The notes below the pieces were generated by a model, which was given only the letters and a program-made list of their open reading frames with translations, was not told where the DNA came from and searched no databases. A stretch of 64,000 nucleotides of DNA from Peristeroidobacter agariperforans (lineage in GTDB: Bacteria; Pseudomonadota; Gammaproteobacteria; Steroidobacterales; Steroidobacteraceae): NCBI RefSeq assembly GCF_004138335.1, contig NZ_RYFW01000001.1, positions 2,625,244 to 2,689,243 on the forward strand, written 5' to 3'. The translations under genes were made by a program, and so were the position numbers. Below, piece by piece: positions 9,624 to 20,923 of this stretch. How positions within the stretch are numbered: position 1 is the stretch's first letter; each line of letters opens with the position of its first letter.

Positions 9624-10339
9624 TTCGATCGCCGCAGTTATCGCTGGGCATCCGCTTGCCGGACAGCTCGGTGTTCGAAAGTTATTACGCCGGCCGCAAT
9701 CAGCCGGTCGTCGATGCGCTGCTGTCGTTGCAGGGAGGCGAGCGGCCGCAGGCGCCGACGTGCACCTGGATTCACGGCGCGACGGGCACGGGCAAGACTC
9801 ATCTATTACAGGCCGTCTGCGCCCGCGCAACCCGCGATGGACGCACGGCTGCCTACCTGCCGCTGACTGAAGTGATCCAGCTGGGCGAAGGATTGCTGGC
9901 CGGTTTCGGTGAGCTCGCCATCGTTTGTCTCGATGATGCGCAAGTGTTGGCCGACCGCGAGCCCTGGGAGCGGGCGTTGTTTCGTCTGCACGTCGAGCTG
10001 GACGAGCGCGGCGGCAAGCTGCTCGTCGCCGGCAATGCGCCGCCGGCCGCGCTCCCGTTCAAGCTGCGCGACCTCGGCTCCCGACTGAATGGCGGACTGG
10101 TGTTGACGCTGCAGCCCCTGGAGGATTCGGAGCAGATCGCGGCGTTGCGCTTGCGGGCACAACTGCGCGGACTGGAATTGCCCGACGACACGGCGCAGTT
10201 CATGTTGCGACGGTTGCCGCGTGACATGACACATCTCTATGCAGTGCTCGATGAGCTCGATGCGGCGTCACTGGTGGCGCAACGTCGGCTGACCGTGCGC
10301 TTCGTGAAAGAAGTACTGGAGCGGCGCTTCGCTCCTTAA
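9620..10339 (+). CDS. hda: DnaA regulatory inactivator Hda
   Basis: 239 aa. A short AAA+ protein homologous to the DnaA ATPase domain, with Walker A GATGTGKTHLL and Walker B IVCLDDAQ but without the DnaA DNA-binding domain. Hda, bound to the beta clamp, stimulates hydrolysis of DnaA-bound ATP and so limits re-initiation of replication. The N-terminal PQLSLGIRLPD fits the clamp-binding QL(S/P)LxL-type motif. The start ATG overlaps the previous stop. The 3' end overlaps the convergent DUF2069 gene by four bases (TTAA). Confidence 0.95.
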   Translation: MIRSPQLSLGIRLPDSSVFESYYAGRNQPVVDALLSLQGGERPQAPTCTWIHGATGTGKTHLLQAVCARATRDGRTAAYLPLTEVIQLGEGLLAGFGELAIVCLDDAQVLADREPWERALFRLHVELDERGGKLLVAGNAPPAALPFKLRDLGSRLNGGLVLTLQPLEDSEQIAALRLRAQLRGLELPDDTAQFMLRRLPRDMTHLYAVLDELDAASLVAQRRLTVRFVKEVLERRFAP

Positions 10340-10689
10340 GCTTCTCCGCGCGTCACTCGCAGATACGCGATCAGCAAAACAAACAACAGGAAAGCGACCA
10401 TCAGGCACAGGGCCGCCCAGACCCGCCCGGCGGGATTGGCGACGGCTTCGGTGGTCGCCACGATCAGGAACGGTGTGACCGCCAGCGACAGCCACGCGTA
10501 GGTGCGTCGATGGCCTGCGAACACGCGAGGCAACGCGATCAACAAAGGCAATGTCAGTGCAGCGATGAGCACGGCATCGCCGATCGAAAAGCCGGTCCGC
10601 ACCCGCCAGGTCACCAGCCCTGCAATCAAAATGCCGATGGTCGAGACGACTGCGATTCGGACTCGCGCGATCATGTCTGAGTTCATCAT
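10336..10689 (-). CDS. DUF2069 membrane protein
   Basis: 117 aa with four hydrophobic helices (about 10-27, 33-52, 64-82 and 90-110) and short loops, matching the small DUF2069 inner-membrane family. Function unknown. It lies 9 bp downstream of wrbA on the same strand, a pairing seen in Pseudomonas and relatives. Its stop codon shares TTAA with the hda stop on the other strand. Confidence 0.85.
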   Translation of the reverse strand: MMNSDMIARVRIAVVSTIGILIAGLVTWRVRTGFSIGDAVLIAALTLPLLIALPRVFAGHRRTYAWLSLAVTPFLIVATTEAVANPAGRVWAALCLMVAFLLFVLLIAYLRVTRGEA

Positions 10690-10698
10690 GAGATTCTC

Positions 10699-11295
10699 TC
10701 AACGCTCGGAGGACAACCGGACGGCGAGCTCGGCGACTCGCTTGCCCAGCAGTGAAGCCAGCAAACGTTCGTCGTCGGTGAGCTTGCCGGGGCTGAGGCC
10801 GGCGACGTGGCTGGCGCCGTATGGCGAGCCGCCGGAGCGAGTGTGGGTGAGCGCCGGTTCGGTGTAAGGCAGGCCGACGATATACATACCGTGATGGATC
10901 AACGGCATCATCATGCTGACCAGCGTTGTTTCCTGGCCGCCGTGCATGGTCTGCGTGGAAGTAAACACACCGGCCGGTTTGTCGGCGAGCGCGCCACTGG
11001 CCCACAACGCACTGGTGCCGTCCAGAAAGTACTTCATGGGTGCGGCCATGTTGCCGAAGCGCGTCGGGCTGCCCAACACCAAACCGTCACATTGACGCAG
11101 GTCGTCGTGCGTGGCGAATGGCGGGCCTTCGCTCGGCACTGCCGGCTGCGGTTGCTCGATCACCGCGGTGACCTGCGGAACCGTGCGCAATTTAGCCTTT
11201 GCGCCGGGCACGGACTCGATGCCCCGACACACTTGCCGGGCCAGCTCGGCCGTCATGCCTTTGCGTGAATAAAACAAAACAAGGATTTCAGCCAT
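10699..11295 (-). CDS. wrbA: NAD(P)H:quinone oxidoreductase WrbA
   Basis: 198 aa flavodoxin-fold enzyme that binds FMN and reduces quinones by two electrons, limiting semiquinone and oxidative stress in the cytosol. Visible motifs are the N-terminal ILVLFYSRKGMT phosphate-binding loop, GSPTRFGNMAAPMKYFLD, and STQTMHGGQE, all typical of WrbA. First gene of the wrbA-DUF2069 unit, divergent from the lipoprotein gene. Confidence 0.95.
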   Translation of the reverse strand: MAEILVLFYSRKGMTAELARQVCRGIESVPGAKAKLRTVPQVTAVIEQPQPAVPSEGPPFATHDDLRQCDGLVLGSPTRFGNMAAPMKYFLDGTSALWASGALADKPAGVFTSTQTMHGGQETTLVSMMMPLIHHGMYIVGLPYTEPALTHTRSGGSPYGASHVAGLSPGKLTDDERLLASLLGKRVAELAVRLSSER

Positions 11296-11441
11296 GCGCG
11301 CGGATGCTCCGGAAAATCATCGCTGCGCGCGTCATGTGGGTGGAATGCAACGCGAAGCTCGCAGTCGAGGCGTGTGCATTGTATTCAGGCGCTCCTTGAC
11401 GGTGTAGATTGCGATTGCTACGGTCGATTGAAAAAATCGCC

Positions 11442-11756
11442 ATGGTAAGTCAGTCATCCCTTCGTAGTCTGGTGTTACTCGTGCTCTGCGCGGGCATGAC
11501 CGCGTGCGCGGGCGCTCCGGTGCAGGAAATGAGCAACGCCCGCCAGGCCATCAAGGCCGCGCGTGAAGCCGCCGGTCCATCGACGAGCGCGCCTGCTTCC
11601 CTGATCGAGGCCGAGACCTTGTTGAATCGCGCTGAAAGCAACCTGCAGAAGCGCGCTTACAAACAAGCCCGCCGGGATGCGATCGCCGCCCGCGGCAAGG
11701 CCGCCGAGGCACTCAGCTCCACCCGCACAGCCGACGACCGCAACGGCGCCAGCTGA
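11442..11756 (+). CDS. Small DUF4398-type lipoprotein
   Basis: 104 aa from the ATG at 11442, chosen because a signal peptide starts there; an in-frame start at 11409 would prepend a polar segment. The signal ends in GMTAC, a reasonable lipobox with the lipidated Cys, so outer- or inner-membrane anchoring is predicted. The mature part is helical and Ala/Arg-rich ([11 protein letters not shown], then [24 protein letters not shown]), as in DUF4398 proteins. Function unknown. No strong Shine-Dalgarno precedes it. Confidence 0.75.
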   Translation: MVSQSSLRSLVLLVLCAGMTACAGAPVQEMSNARQAIKAAREAAGPSTSAPASLIEAETLLNRAESNLQKRAYKQARRDAIAARGKAAEALSSTRTADDRNGAS

Positions 11757-11779
11757 TTCATTGGCGTTACCATCCCGCG

Positions 11780-12067
11780 ATGTCGACTCTGATCGCACGT
11801 CGTTGTTTTGTTTCCGGCCGGGTTCAGGGAGTGTTCTACCGCGCCTCGGCCCGGCAGAAGGCCACCGAGCTGGGCTGCTCCGGCTTTGCCCGCAATTTGC
11901 CTGACGGCCGGGTGGAAGTGCTGGCGGTCGGCGAGCCCCAGGCAGTGCAGGGACTGCTCGATTGGTTGTGGCGAGGATCGCCTGCCTCGGACGTACGGCA
12001 GGTGGACGTTCAGGAACTGGCGCTCGAGGAACTCGAAGACCTGCCGGTCGGCTTCGGCCAACGCTGA
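11780..12067 (+). CDS. Acylphosphatase
   Basis: 95 aa, the normal size. Hydrolyses acyl-phosphate bonds such as that of carbamoyl phosphate or 1,3-bisphosphoglycerate. The signature [10 protein letters not shown] contains the substrate-binding Arg, and [11 protein letters not shown] carries the catalytic Asn. It starts 23 bp after the lipoprotein gene and is convergent with the lytic transglycosylase gene. Confidence 0.93.
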   Translation: MSTLIARRCFVSGRVQGVFYRASARQKATELGCSGFARNLPDGRVEVLAVGEPQAVQGLLDWLWRGSPASDVRQVDVQELALEELEDLPVGFGQR

Positions 12068-12102
12068 ATTCAGCCCAGCGCCCAACCCCAACAGCTATTC
12101 CT

Positions 12103-12672
12103 TCAGTGGTACTGCCAGCGATTGGCCAGTCGCACCAGCACCAGGTCGGCGTAGTTACGACGCCCGACGCTGCCGTTATAGCGAGCCAGCGCCTTGGTGT
12201 AATCGCCCTTTTCCCGGTCCAGGTAGAACTTGAGGATCGTGCACCCCATGCGCACGTTTTGCGGCGTGCGGACCAACTCCGCGTTGGTCATGCCCAGCTG
12301 ATTGGGCCAGAACGGCATCACCTGCATCAGGCCGACGGCGCCGGCCGAGGACACGGCCCAGCGATCGAACCGGCTTTCCACGTCGATCACCGCCATCACC
12401 AGGCCGGGCGGTAGTTGCAGGCGTCGAGCCTCGCAAAACACGTGGTGCAGGATTTCGCCACGCTCTTTCTGGTCCTTGACCAGCTTGAGCAGCTTCGGCT
12501 CCATGGCCGCGAGCCACACCTTCTTCTCGAACTCGTCTTCGAAGCAGGGGGCTTCCTTCAGGGTCTTTGCCAGGAATTTGCCGAGCGCAGGGTCCTGTTG
12601 CCGATCGGCCCAGGCGGGCAGGGCAAGCAGGGTCAGTAGCAGTGTAAGGAGAAAGCTGCGCGGTGCAGTCAC
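12103..12672 (-). CDS. Soluble lytic murein transglycosylase (SLT domain)
   Basis: 189 aa with a signal peptide ending near LPAWA, so periplasmic. The SLT/lysozyme-like domain occupies about 75-185. The catalytic Glu sits in VIDVESRFDRWA, followed by the diagnostic SSAGAVGLMQVMP and later ALARYNGS. It cleaves the MurNAc-GlcNAc bond of peptidoglycan to form 1,6-anhydro ends. It is shorter than Slt70 and resembles compact MltC/E-like catalytic domains without a lipobox. Divergent from pssA across 200 bp. Confidence 0.92.
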   Translation of the reverse strand: MTAPRSFLLTLLLTLLALPAWADRQQDPALGKFLAKTLKEAPCFEDEFEKKVWLAAMEPKLLKLVKDQKERGEILHHVFCEARRLQLPPGLVMAVIDVESRFDRWAVSSAGAVGLMQVMPFWPNQLGMTNAELVRTPQNVRMGCTILKFYLDREKGDYTKALARYNGSVGRRNYADLVLVRLANRWQYH

Positions 12673-12872
12673 TCTTCGACCGTGTATGTTGTGCGCGTTG
12701 CGGGCCGCACAATATCATGCGCGGAAACAGCGATAGATCGAGCACGTCACACCGTCCATCCTGCGCACCGATCGCGGGGGGGCGGAACCTGGCTCGCGTC
12801 AACACATTCATTCTGCATTGCCGTTCCAAGGATCGGCAAACAGACCCCCGCCTGAACAGGACGCCGGAAACC

Positions 12873-13667
12873 ATGAGCGCCGAATACCACAGCAGCGACG
12901 TTGAGCAGCCGGCCGAGACCCGGCGGCCGAGTCGTGGCGTGTATTGGCTGCCGAACCTGTTCACCACCGGCACGCTGTTCGGCGGCTTCTACGCCATCGT
13001 CGCCGCCATCGACGGTAACTTTTCGAACGCGGGCATCGCCATCTTCGTGGCCATGATCGCCGATGGCCTGGACGGCCGCGTCGCGCGCTGGACCAACACC
13101 CAAAGCGACTTCGGCAAGGAGTACGACAGTCTTTGCGACATGGTCGCCTTCGGTCTCGCCCCGGCCATCGTCGTGTACCAGTGGGGCATCGAGCGCATCT
13201 ACGATTACGGCAAGTTTTGGGGCCGGTTCGGCTGGCTCGCCTGCTTCTTCTTTGCAGTCGCCGCGGCCTTGCGCCTGGCTCGCTTCAATGCCCGCGCCGC
13301 GACGGCGGACAAGCGCTACTTCGAGGGGTTGCCGAGCCCCTCGGCGGCGGCCGCGGTCGCCAGCTTCATCTGGCTGGTCAGCGAATTCCCAGTCACCGGG
13401 CTGCCGGCGCTGGCGCTGGCCTTCGCGATCACCATTTGCATCGGCGCCTTGATGGTCAGCAAGTTCTCCTACTGGAGCGGCAAAGAGCTCAACATGCGGG
13501 GCCGTATCCCGTGGGTGTACGCCGCGCTGATCCCATTGATTTATGTGCTGGTCTCGCTGGCGCCCGTCTCATTGTTCACCCTGTTCGGCCTGTATGCAGC
13601 GTCGGCCCCTTTGCACTGGGTGTGGCGCAAACTGACTCGCAAGAAGCGCCCGGCCGAAGTTGCGTAG
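12873..13667 (+). CDS. pssA: CDP-diacylglycerol-serine O-phosphatidyltransferase
   Basis: 264 aa from the ATG at 12873; upstream in-frame codons give a non-conserved extension. Makes phosphatidylserine, the precursor of phosphatidylethanolamine, at the inner membrane. The CDP-alcohol transferase motif is seen as DGLDGRVAR, GKEYDSLCD. Several hydrophobic helices span the rest (PLFTTGTLFGGFYAIVAA-like first helix; later ALALAFAITICIGAL). This is the membrane-type (class II) PssA, unlike the E. coli phospholipase D-type enzyme. Confidence 0.94.
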   Translation: MSAEYHSSDVEQPAETRRPSRGVYWLPNLFTTGTLFGGFYAIVAAIDGNFSNAGIAIFVAMIADGLDGRVARWTNTQSDFGKEYDSLCDMVAFGLAPAIVVYQWGIERIYDYGKFWGRFGWLACFFFAVAAALRLARFNARAATADKRYFEGLPSPSAAAAVASFIWLVSEFPVTGLPALALAFAITICIGALMVSKFSYWSGKELNMRGRIPWVYAALIPLIYVLVSLAPVSLFTLFGLYAASAPLHWVWRKLTRKKRPAEVA

Positions 13668-13739
13668 CGATTGCTGATGGTCTACTCGGGCGGGTCTCGG
13701 TAAGCTCCACCCATAACCATCTACAGCGCATCGTCCCGC

Positions 13740-14498
13740 ATGGATTCCCGCCGCCTGGCCTACCTCAAGGCACTCGATATCGACGTCTGGGAACGTCGAG
13801 ACGGCAGCGCGCGCACGTCTGTTCTGCCGGCGGAAACGCTGGCTCCCGTGCAGGTCCGGACCGTTCAGGCGCCGCCGGTCGTCGCACTCAAGTCCGCTCT
13901 GCCCGAGGATGACACCGGCATTTCCAAGCTGGGTTGGGAAGAGCTTGCAACCGCGGTGCGCTCGTGCACGAAGTGCCCATTGCACGCCACGCGTACCAAT
14001 GGTGTCTTCGGAGTCGGTAACCGCACCGCCCGCTGGATGATCATCGGCGAAGCGCCTGGCGCGGACGAAGACCGCCAGGGCGAACCGTTCGTGGGGCGCG
14101 CCGGTCAGTTGCTCAACTCCATGCTCAAGGCGATTGGGCTCGCGAGGGAACAGGTGTTCATTGCGAACATTTTGAAATCGCGACCGCCCAACAACCGCGA
14201 CCCCAAACCCGAAGAAGTGCGCGCCTGCATTCCTTACCTGTATCGGCAGATCGAGCTGGTCAACCCAGGGTTGATCCTGTGCGTCGGGCGCATTGCCGCC
14301 CAGACCCTGCTCGATGTGGACACGCCGATCGGCAAGCTGCGCGGCGTCGTGCATAGTATTGCAACCAACCGGCCGATGGTGGTCACCTACCATCCGGCTT
14401 ATCTGTTACGCAGTCCGGTGGAGAAGCGCAAATCATGGGCCGATCTGTTATTGGCCATGCGTACCTTCGAGACGTTGCAAAGTGGGGCAACGACGTGA
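13740..14498 (+). CDS. Uracil-DNA glycosylase, Fe-S family 4
   Basis: 252 aa. Removes uracil from DNA for base-excision repair. The family-4 core starts near residue 78: CTKCPLH gives two cluster cysteines, and CIPYL and ILCVG give the other two for a [4Fe-4S] cluster. The active-site motif GEAPGADED, the FVGRAGQLL loop and the C-terminal HPAYLLR motif are intact. The N-terminal 75 residues are an extra, Pro-containing region of unknown role that is common in the Pseudomonas/Xanthomonas versions. Its stop overlaps the rimI start (GTGA). Confidence 0.93.
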   Translation: MDSRRLAYLKALDIDVWERRDGSARTSVLPAETLAPVQVRTVQAPPVVALKSALPEDDTGISKLGWEELATAVRSCTKCPLHATRTNGVFGVGNRTARWMIIGEAPGADEDRQGEPFVGRAGQLLNSMLKAIGLAREQVFIANILKSRPPNNRDPKPEEVRACIPYLYRQIELVNPGLILCVGRIAAQTLLDVDTPIGKLRGVVHSIATNRPMVVTYHPAYLLRSPVEKRKSWADLLLAMRTFETLQSGATT

Positions 14499-14980
14499 GC
14501 GCCGAGCTCGACCGTAGCGCGCTGTCACATGCGGTTCGCTTCCGGCCGATGACGCTCGTCGATGTTCCTGCGGTCGTGACCGTCGAGCGGGCCTCGTACC
14601 TGTTTCCCTGGAGCGAAGGCGTCTTTCACGATTGCGTGCGCGTCGGCTATTTGTGCCGCGTCGTCGAGTTCGATGGGCAGGTCGCCGGCTACGGCATCAT
14701 GTCGTATGGCGCCGGTGAAGCCCACATCCTCAACATCTGCATTCGCAACGATCTGCGCGGCGTCGGCATCGGCCGGCGCTTGATGGACTTCCTGCTGAGC
14801 CGGGCCAAGGAAGCCGAGATGCAGGACGTGTTCCTGGAAGTGCGCCCGTCGAACCCCGTTGCCATCAAGCTCTACGAGTCGCTGGGGTTCGTCAAAGTGG
14901 GCATCCGCAAGGCCTATTACCAGGCGGCCGGCGGCCGCGAAGACGCGCTGGTCTACAAACGCGTGCTCGCCAATCCCTGA
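14495..14980 (+). CDS. rimI: Ribosomal protein S18-alanine N-acetyltransferase RimI
   Basis: 161 aa from the GTG at 14495, which overlaps the glycosylase stop; a GTGGGG sequence lies just upstream. An ATG at 14435 would run deep into the previous gene and is not needed for the domain. GNAT fold with the acetyl-CoA loop [14 protein letters not shown] and the C-terminal [16 protein letters not shown] segment. RimI acetylates the N-terminal Ala of S18. It sits downstream of the glycosylase, as in related genomes. Confidence 0.9.
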   Translation: MSAELDRSALSHAVRFRPMTLVDVPAVVTVERASYLFPWSEGVFHDCVRVGYLCRVVEFDGQVAGYGIMSYGAGEAHILNICIRNDLRGVGIGRRLMDFLLSRAKEAEMQDVFLEVRPSNPVAIKLYESLGFVKVGIRKAYYQAAGGREDALVYKRVLANP

Positions 14981-15060
14981 CCGCCACGAGGGCGTGCGCC
15001 CAGGGACTTGTGGGCTATCATGCGCAACTTTGTCAGCATCGCTTGCGCCTGATTCCACCC

Positions 15061-16670
<1,610 letters not shown>

Positions 16671-16674
<4 letters not shown>

Positions 16675-17984
16675 CGAATCAGGAAGGCATGAAGTCACCC
16701 CTCATCACCAAGAAGGTGTTCGCCTGGGCGTTGTACGACTGGGCGAATTCGTCGTTCGCGACCACGGTGATGGTCGTGTTCTTCCCGCTGTTCTTCAAAC
16801 AGTTCCTCACGCCGGGGCAGGATGCGACCACCAGCACCTTCTGGCTCGGTATCGCCAACGGCGTGTCGAGTTTCGTGCTGGCCATCATGGCGCCCTGGCT
16901 CGGCGCGTTGGCCGATCGCGGCGGTAATCATCTACGTTTCCTGGCGGCCTTCACTGCCATCGGCGTACTTCCGACGGCGCTGCTCGCCTTTGTGGGCCTC
17001 GGCGATTGGCAGGCCGCGGCGGTGTTGTTCGCCATTGCCTCGCTCGGCTTCTGGGGCGGATTGATTTTCTACGACTCGATGCTGGTGAAGGTCGCGCCGG
17101 CCAAGCGGCTCGATTCGGTTTCGGGCTTCGGCTACGCGATGGGCTATCTGGGCGGTGCGCTGTTGCTCACCATCAACGTGCTGATGTTTGCAAAACCAGC
17201 GGCGTTCGGTCTGGCGAGCCCCGAAGCGGCAATTCGTGCATCGTTCGTATCGGTCGCAGTGTGGTGGACGCTGTTCTCGATTCCCATCTTCAAATCGTAC
17301 GCGCGTACCGCGGAGCGCGCGCCCGTCGCTGCTGGCAGCGCGTTGCTCGAAGGATTCCGAGAACTGGTGCGGACCTTCAAGCAAGTGCGCACCTATCGTC
17401 CGGTGATTCTGTTCCTGCTTGCTTACTGGATGTATATCGACGGCGTGAACACCATCATGAAGATGGCGGTGGACTACGGCCTGGCGCTGGGATTCCCGGC
17501 GGACAGCCTGATCTCCGGCATCTTGATGATCCAGTTCATCGGCTTCCCGGCGACTTTGTTGTTCGGCGCGATGGGCGATCGCATCAGTCCGCTGGTCGGC
17601 ATTTTCGTCGGCATCGGCGTTTATGCCGCCGTGACGTTTTACGCCGTGTTCATGACTACGGTGTCCGAGTTTTATTTGATGGCGGCCGCCATCGGCTGCG
17701 TGCAAGGCGCGGTGCAGGCCATGAGTCGCTCGTATTACGGTCGTTTGATTCCCCCGGATCGGGCCGGCGAGTTCTACGGCTTCTACAACATGATGGGCAA
17801 ATTCGCCGCAGTGCTGGGCCCTCTGCTGATGGCATTCACGGCGCTGCTCACGGGCAGTTCGCGCATGGCGATTCTGTCGGTGGCGCTGTTGTTCGCGGGC
17901 GGCGCGATCGTGCTGGTCATCGCAGCACGCGCGGCGCGCGGCGTTACGCCTCCAGCTGGTTTACCAGAAACTTCAGCCGGCTGA
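16671..17984 (+). CDS. MFS permease of the UMF1/Atg22-like family
   Basis: 437 aa when the GTG at 16671 is used (overlaps the prfC stop); the ATG at 16689, preceded by AGGA, is an equal or better start and gives 431 aa. Eleven to twelve hydrophobic helices. The N-terminal [15 protein letters not shown] is the hallmark of the UMF1 family (related to vacuolar Atg22 effluxers), and the loop [14 protein letters not shown] is also typical. Substrate unknown. Its last 41 bases overlap the 3' end of tgpA on the opposite strand. Confidence 0.9.
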
Positions 17985-19920
17985 GCTGCGTCGGCAGCGG
18001 CATCGGGCCGTAGCGTAAACCCACGTACACCGATCGAACTTCCGCCAGCTGCGCGGCCAATTCCGGCCGCGCCTGAGCGGCGCGTGCGACGTAGTCATTC
18101 GGTCCTTCGTGCGGCAGCCGGGGCACACCGAGCTTCGCGAGCTTGCGGCACAACTGTTCGTAAACGTGTGCAACCGGGTCGCGCGACCGAGGCTTGAATT
18201 TCCACGCGAGATAAGCCGACAGGATCGCAAAGAATCCGATCAGGGTGATGGCCAGGCCGATGCCCAGATACTGCCAGCGCGGATTCTTGATGTTGAACAG
18301 CTCCAGCAGCCAGTTCTGCTGCGCTTCGCCGAACTCGACGATCTGATCGTTCCAGAACGTGTTTGCCGCATCCCACGTCATGCGCAGCTTAGAGAGCACC
18401 GCGCTCTGGCGCAGCATTCTGCCGGGGACTTCTTCCTCGGCTGAAATAGCGGCGTCCAATCCGCTTTCGATGCGCTCCGGGGCGATCGCGGCGGTCGGAT
18501 CTATACGCTGCCAACCGCGGCCTTCCAGCCAGACCTCGGACCAGGCGTGCGCATCGGACTGACGCACGACCAGATAGCCGGACATGGGATTGAATTCGCC
18601 GCCTTGATAGCCGGTCACGACTCGGGCGGGAATGCCGACGCTGCGCGCCATCGTCGTAAAGGCCGACGCGAAGTGCTCGCAAAAGCCGCGCCTGCTGTTG
18701 AACAGGAAGTCGTCGACGGCGTTCAAGTCCAGCGCCGGAGGCTGCAGCGTGTAGTAGTACTCTTCGCTGCCGAACTTGGTGAGCACGGACTGGATGAAGG
18801 CCTCGTCGCTGCCGGCGCGATCGCGCATCTGCCGCGCCAGTTCGATGGTGCGCCTGTTCCGGTTGCGAGGAATGTATGTATCCAGGCGCCGCAGGTCGTC
18901 GCGAAGCTCGCCTGTCGTGACGTACGTGGGCGAAGATTCCAGATCGAATGAAGTCAGCACCGAGATCTGTTGCTGCCGCGCATGGAGTTGAAAGTCTTCA
19001 GCACGATAGGCGCGCCTCGGATCCCAGCCGGTGGCCATGTCTAGCCCAAAGATCCAGTTGCGTTGTTGCGGCTCCAGGGAGATGCGATAGCGATAACTCG
19101 AGCCCGACGACGCGACCTGCTGGGGCGTCAGCGAAGCGCCGCCGTAGCGCCAGGTGCGCCCATCGAACATATGCATCACGGGGCCCCGCCAATAGCGCTC
19201 GCGCGGTGGCGGCGGGTCGCCCTCGAACTTCGCTCTGAATGCGACTGCGCCGGACACGCTCAGGTCGGAGACGTCGCCTGGCGTCATTTCTTCGCTCAGG
19301 CCGGTGATGGATCGCTCGCGCGCCGGCACCGCCCAGAACTGTCCGGGCAGGCGCGGGAAGAACAGGAACAACAGGGCGGCGAGCGGCAGCGCCTGTAGAA
19401 ACATTTTTGCCGTGGTCGTCGCGGCCTCGCGCAGCGCCATCGCTTCGGTCTGATGGATGCGCATCAGCGTCATGGTCAGCAGCCCCGCCGTGAGCAGCAT
19501 GTACGGCAGCAAGAGCATGTTCTGGTTGTACAGGAAGGCGGCGAACAGCGCGAAGTAGGAAAGGAACACCACGACGGTGAGGTCACGGACCGTGCGTGTT
19601 TCGAGCAATTTCATGCCCGCCATCACGATCAGCAAAGAGGTGCCGGCGTCGATGCCGTTGAGCGTGCGGTAGCCTGCGAGCACGCCGAGCAGCGAGGCGA
19701 ACGCGATGCCGGTGCAAACCGCTCTCGAGGGCAATGGCCAACGTTTGACCTCGGCCGTCATGCGGAACGCGGCGGCGAGCGCCGCGATCAACATCGTCCA
19801 TGGGGCGATGTGACCGAAATGCGGCGCGGCCGCCAGCGCCAGCCCCGCGATCACCCACACCAGGCGCTGGCCGAGCGGCGTCAGCTGCTGCAGGCGGTGG
19901 TCGAGTGTGACGGCGCTCAT
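17944..19920 (-). CDS. tgpA: TgpA-type membrane transglutaminase (DUF3488)
   Basis: 658 aa from the ATG at 19920, which overlaps the DUF58 stop (ATGA); an in-frame start at 20100 would lie inside the DUF58 gene. Five to six N-terminal helices (about 15-190) are followed by a periplasmic transglutaminase-like domain. Its catalytic Cys is in RGFCEHFASAF, His in DAHAWSEVW and Asp in RIDPTAA. A further helix near 555-575 precedes a C-terminal cytosolic tail. P. aeruginosa TgpA is an essential inner-membrane protein with a periplasmic transglutaminase fold. Third gene of a MoxR-DUF58-TgpA operon. Confidence 0.93.
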   Translation of the reverse strand: MSAVTLDHRLQQLTPLGQRLVWVIAGLALAAAPHFGHIAPWTMLIAALAAAFRMTAEVKRWPLPSRAVCTGIAFASLLGVLAGYRTLNGIDAGTSLLIVMAGMKLLETRTVRDLTVVVFLSYFALFAAFLYNQNMLLLPYMLLTAGLLTMTLMRIHQTEAMALREAATTTAKMFLQALPLAALLFLFFPRLPGQFWAVPARERSITGLSEEMTPGDVSDLSVSGAVAFRAKFEGDPPPPRERYWRGPVMHMFDGRTWRYGGASLTPQQVASSGSSYRYRISLEPQQRNWIFGLDMATGWDPRRAYRAEDFQLHARQQQISVLTSFDLESSPTYVTTGELRDDLRRLDTYIPRNRNRRTIELARQMRDRAGSDEAFIQSVLTKFGSEEYYYTLQPPALDLNAVDDFLFNSRRGFCEHFASAFTTMARSVGIPARVVTGYQGGEFNPMSGYLVVRQSDAHAWSEVWLEGRGWQRIDPTAAIAPERIESGLDAAISAEEEVPGRMLRQSAVLSKLRMTWDAANTFWNDQIVEFGEAQQNWLLELFNIKNPRWQYLGIGLAITLIGFFAILSAYLAWKFKPRSRDPVAHVYEQLCRKLAKLGVPRLPHEGPNDYVARAAQARPELAAQLAEVRSVYVGLRYGPMPLPTQLSRLKFLVNQLEA

Positions 19921-20897
19921 GGCTCGAACAGCGCCAGTGCAGTCAGGCATCGCTGCCGATGGCCGGGACCGATGTTTGCTGGGACGTCCAGGCCCGGCAG
20001 CTTCAAGGCAAAGGCGCGTCCCTCGGCGTAGGCGTCTTCGATCCAGCGGCACAGTTGTGACAAGCGTGCTTCGGTGTCGAGACCGGTGAGTCCGTTCCAA
20101 TCGAAGACATGCGATGTGACGGCGGTGCCGGCATAGAGCTTCACCTGCAGTCCTTGCTCACGCGCGTACGCCTTCCACGCGATTCGACGTGGCGAGTCGC
20201 CGGGATGAAAGGGACGCATGCCGGCGAATTCTTCATCACCGCGCACCGAGTCCTGAGCGCCGCCTGTATCGGTTTCCACCGGCGGCGGCGTCAGGCCGCG
20301 CGCGGCGGGTTTGGGATACACGACACATGTGAGATTCATGTGCACGTGAGTCCAGGCGCGAAACAAGCTGAAAGGATGCCGGGTGACGATCTCGAAGTGG
20401 TCCAGTGTCAGCAGGCCGCGCCGAGGGGCAGGCAGCTGCAGATCGAACACGGCGCGGCCGTTCGCTGGCACGAGCTGCGGGTTCGCTGCGCCTCGATCGT
20501 TCGAAACCAGCAACTCGTGCCTGGCCAGCGGCGCCGTGTTTTCCAGTGCGATGTGAAATGTCGCGTCGTGGCCGGCAAAGACCGGCTCGCTGCTTGCGGA
20601 ACGAATCACGATGCCGGACAGATTGCGATGACAGTAGTGCATGGCGATGAGCGCCAGCGATCCGAGCAGGAACGTCAGCCCCAGCGCCAGGTTGTTTGCA
20701 TAGTTCATCGCGCCGACGAACATCGCAAAAAGCATCAGCGTGAACGCAATCCCCAAGCCGGTGGGGACGATATAAATGCGGCGGCTCGGCAGTGTCAGCG
20801 GATCGGGATCGACGCCGTGACGTTTGCGAGCCCAGCGGCGCGACCACTGACGCAGCCGTCGCATGAGTCCGAAGTCGAGATGAAGGCTCAAGTTCAT
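19917..20897 (-). CDS. DUF58 domain protein
   Basis: 326 aa. Two hydrophobic helices near residues 46-66 and 70-88 anchor the protein. The C-terminal half has the DUF58 core, including GDEEFAGMRPFHPGDSPR, IAWKAYAR and the following vWA-like segment. The family always travels with MoxR ATPases, where it is thought to be handled by the AAA+ partner. Genes here are in the order MoxR, DUF58, TgpA, all on the minus strand. Confidence 0.9.
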   Translation of the reverse strand: MNLSLHLDFGLMRRLRQWSRRWARKRHGVDPDPLTLPSRRIYIVPTGLGIAFTLMLFAMFVGAMNYANNLALGLTFLLGSLALIAMHYCHRNLSGIVIRSASSEPVFAGHDATFHIALENTAPLARHELLVSNDRGAANPQLVPANGRAVFDLQLPAPRRGLLTLDHFEIVTRHPFSLFRAWTHVHMNLTCVVYPKPAARGLTPPPVETDTGGAQDSVRGDEEFAGMRPFHPGDSPRRIAWKAYAREQGLQVKLYAGTAVTSHVFDWNGLTGLDTEARLSQLCRWIEDAYAEGRAFALKLPGLDVPANIGPGHRQRCLTALALFEP

Positions 20898-20923
20898 GGC
20901 CGCGCGACCACTGGCGCCACCGG

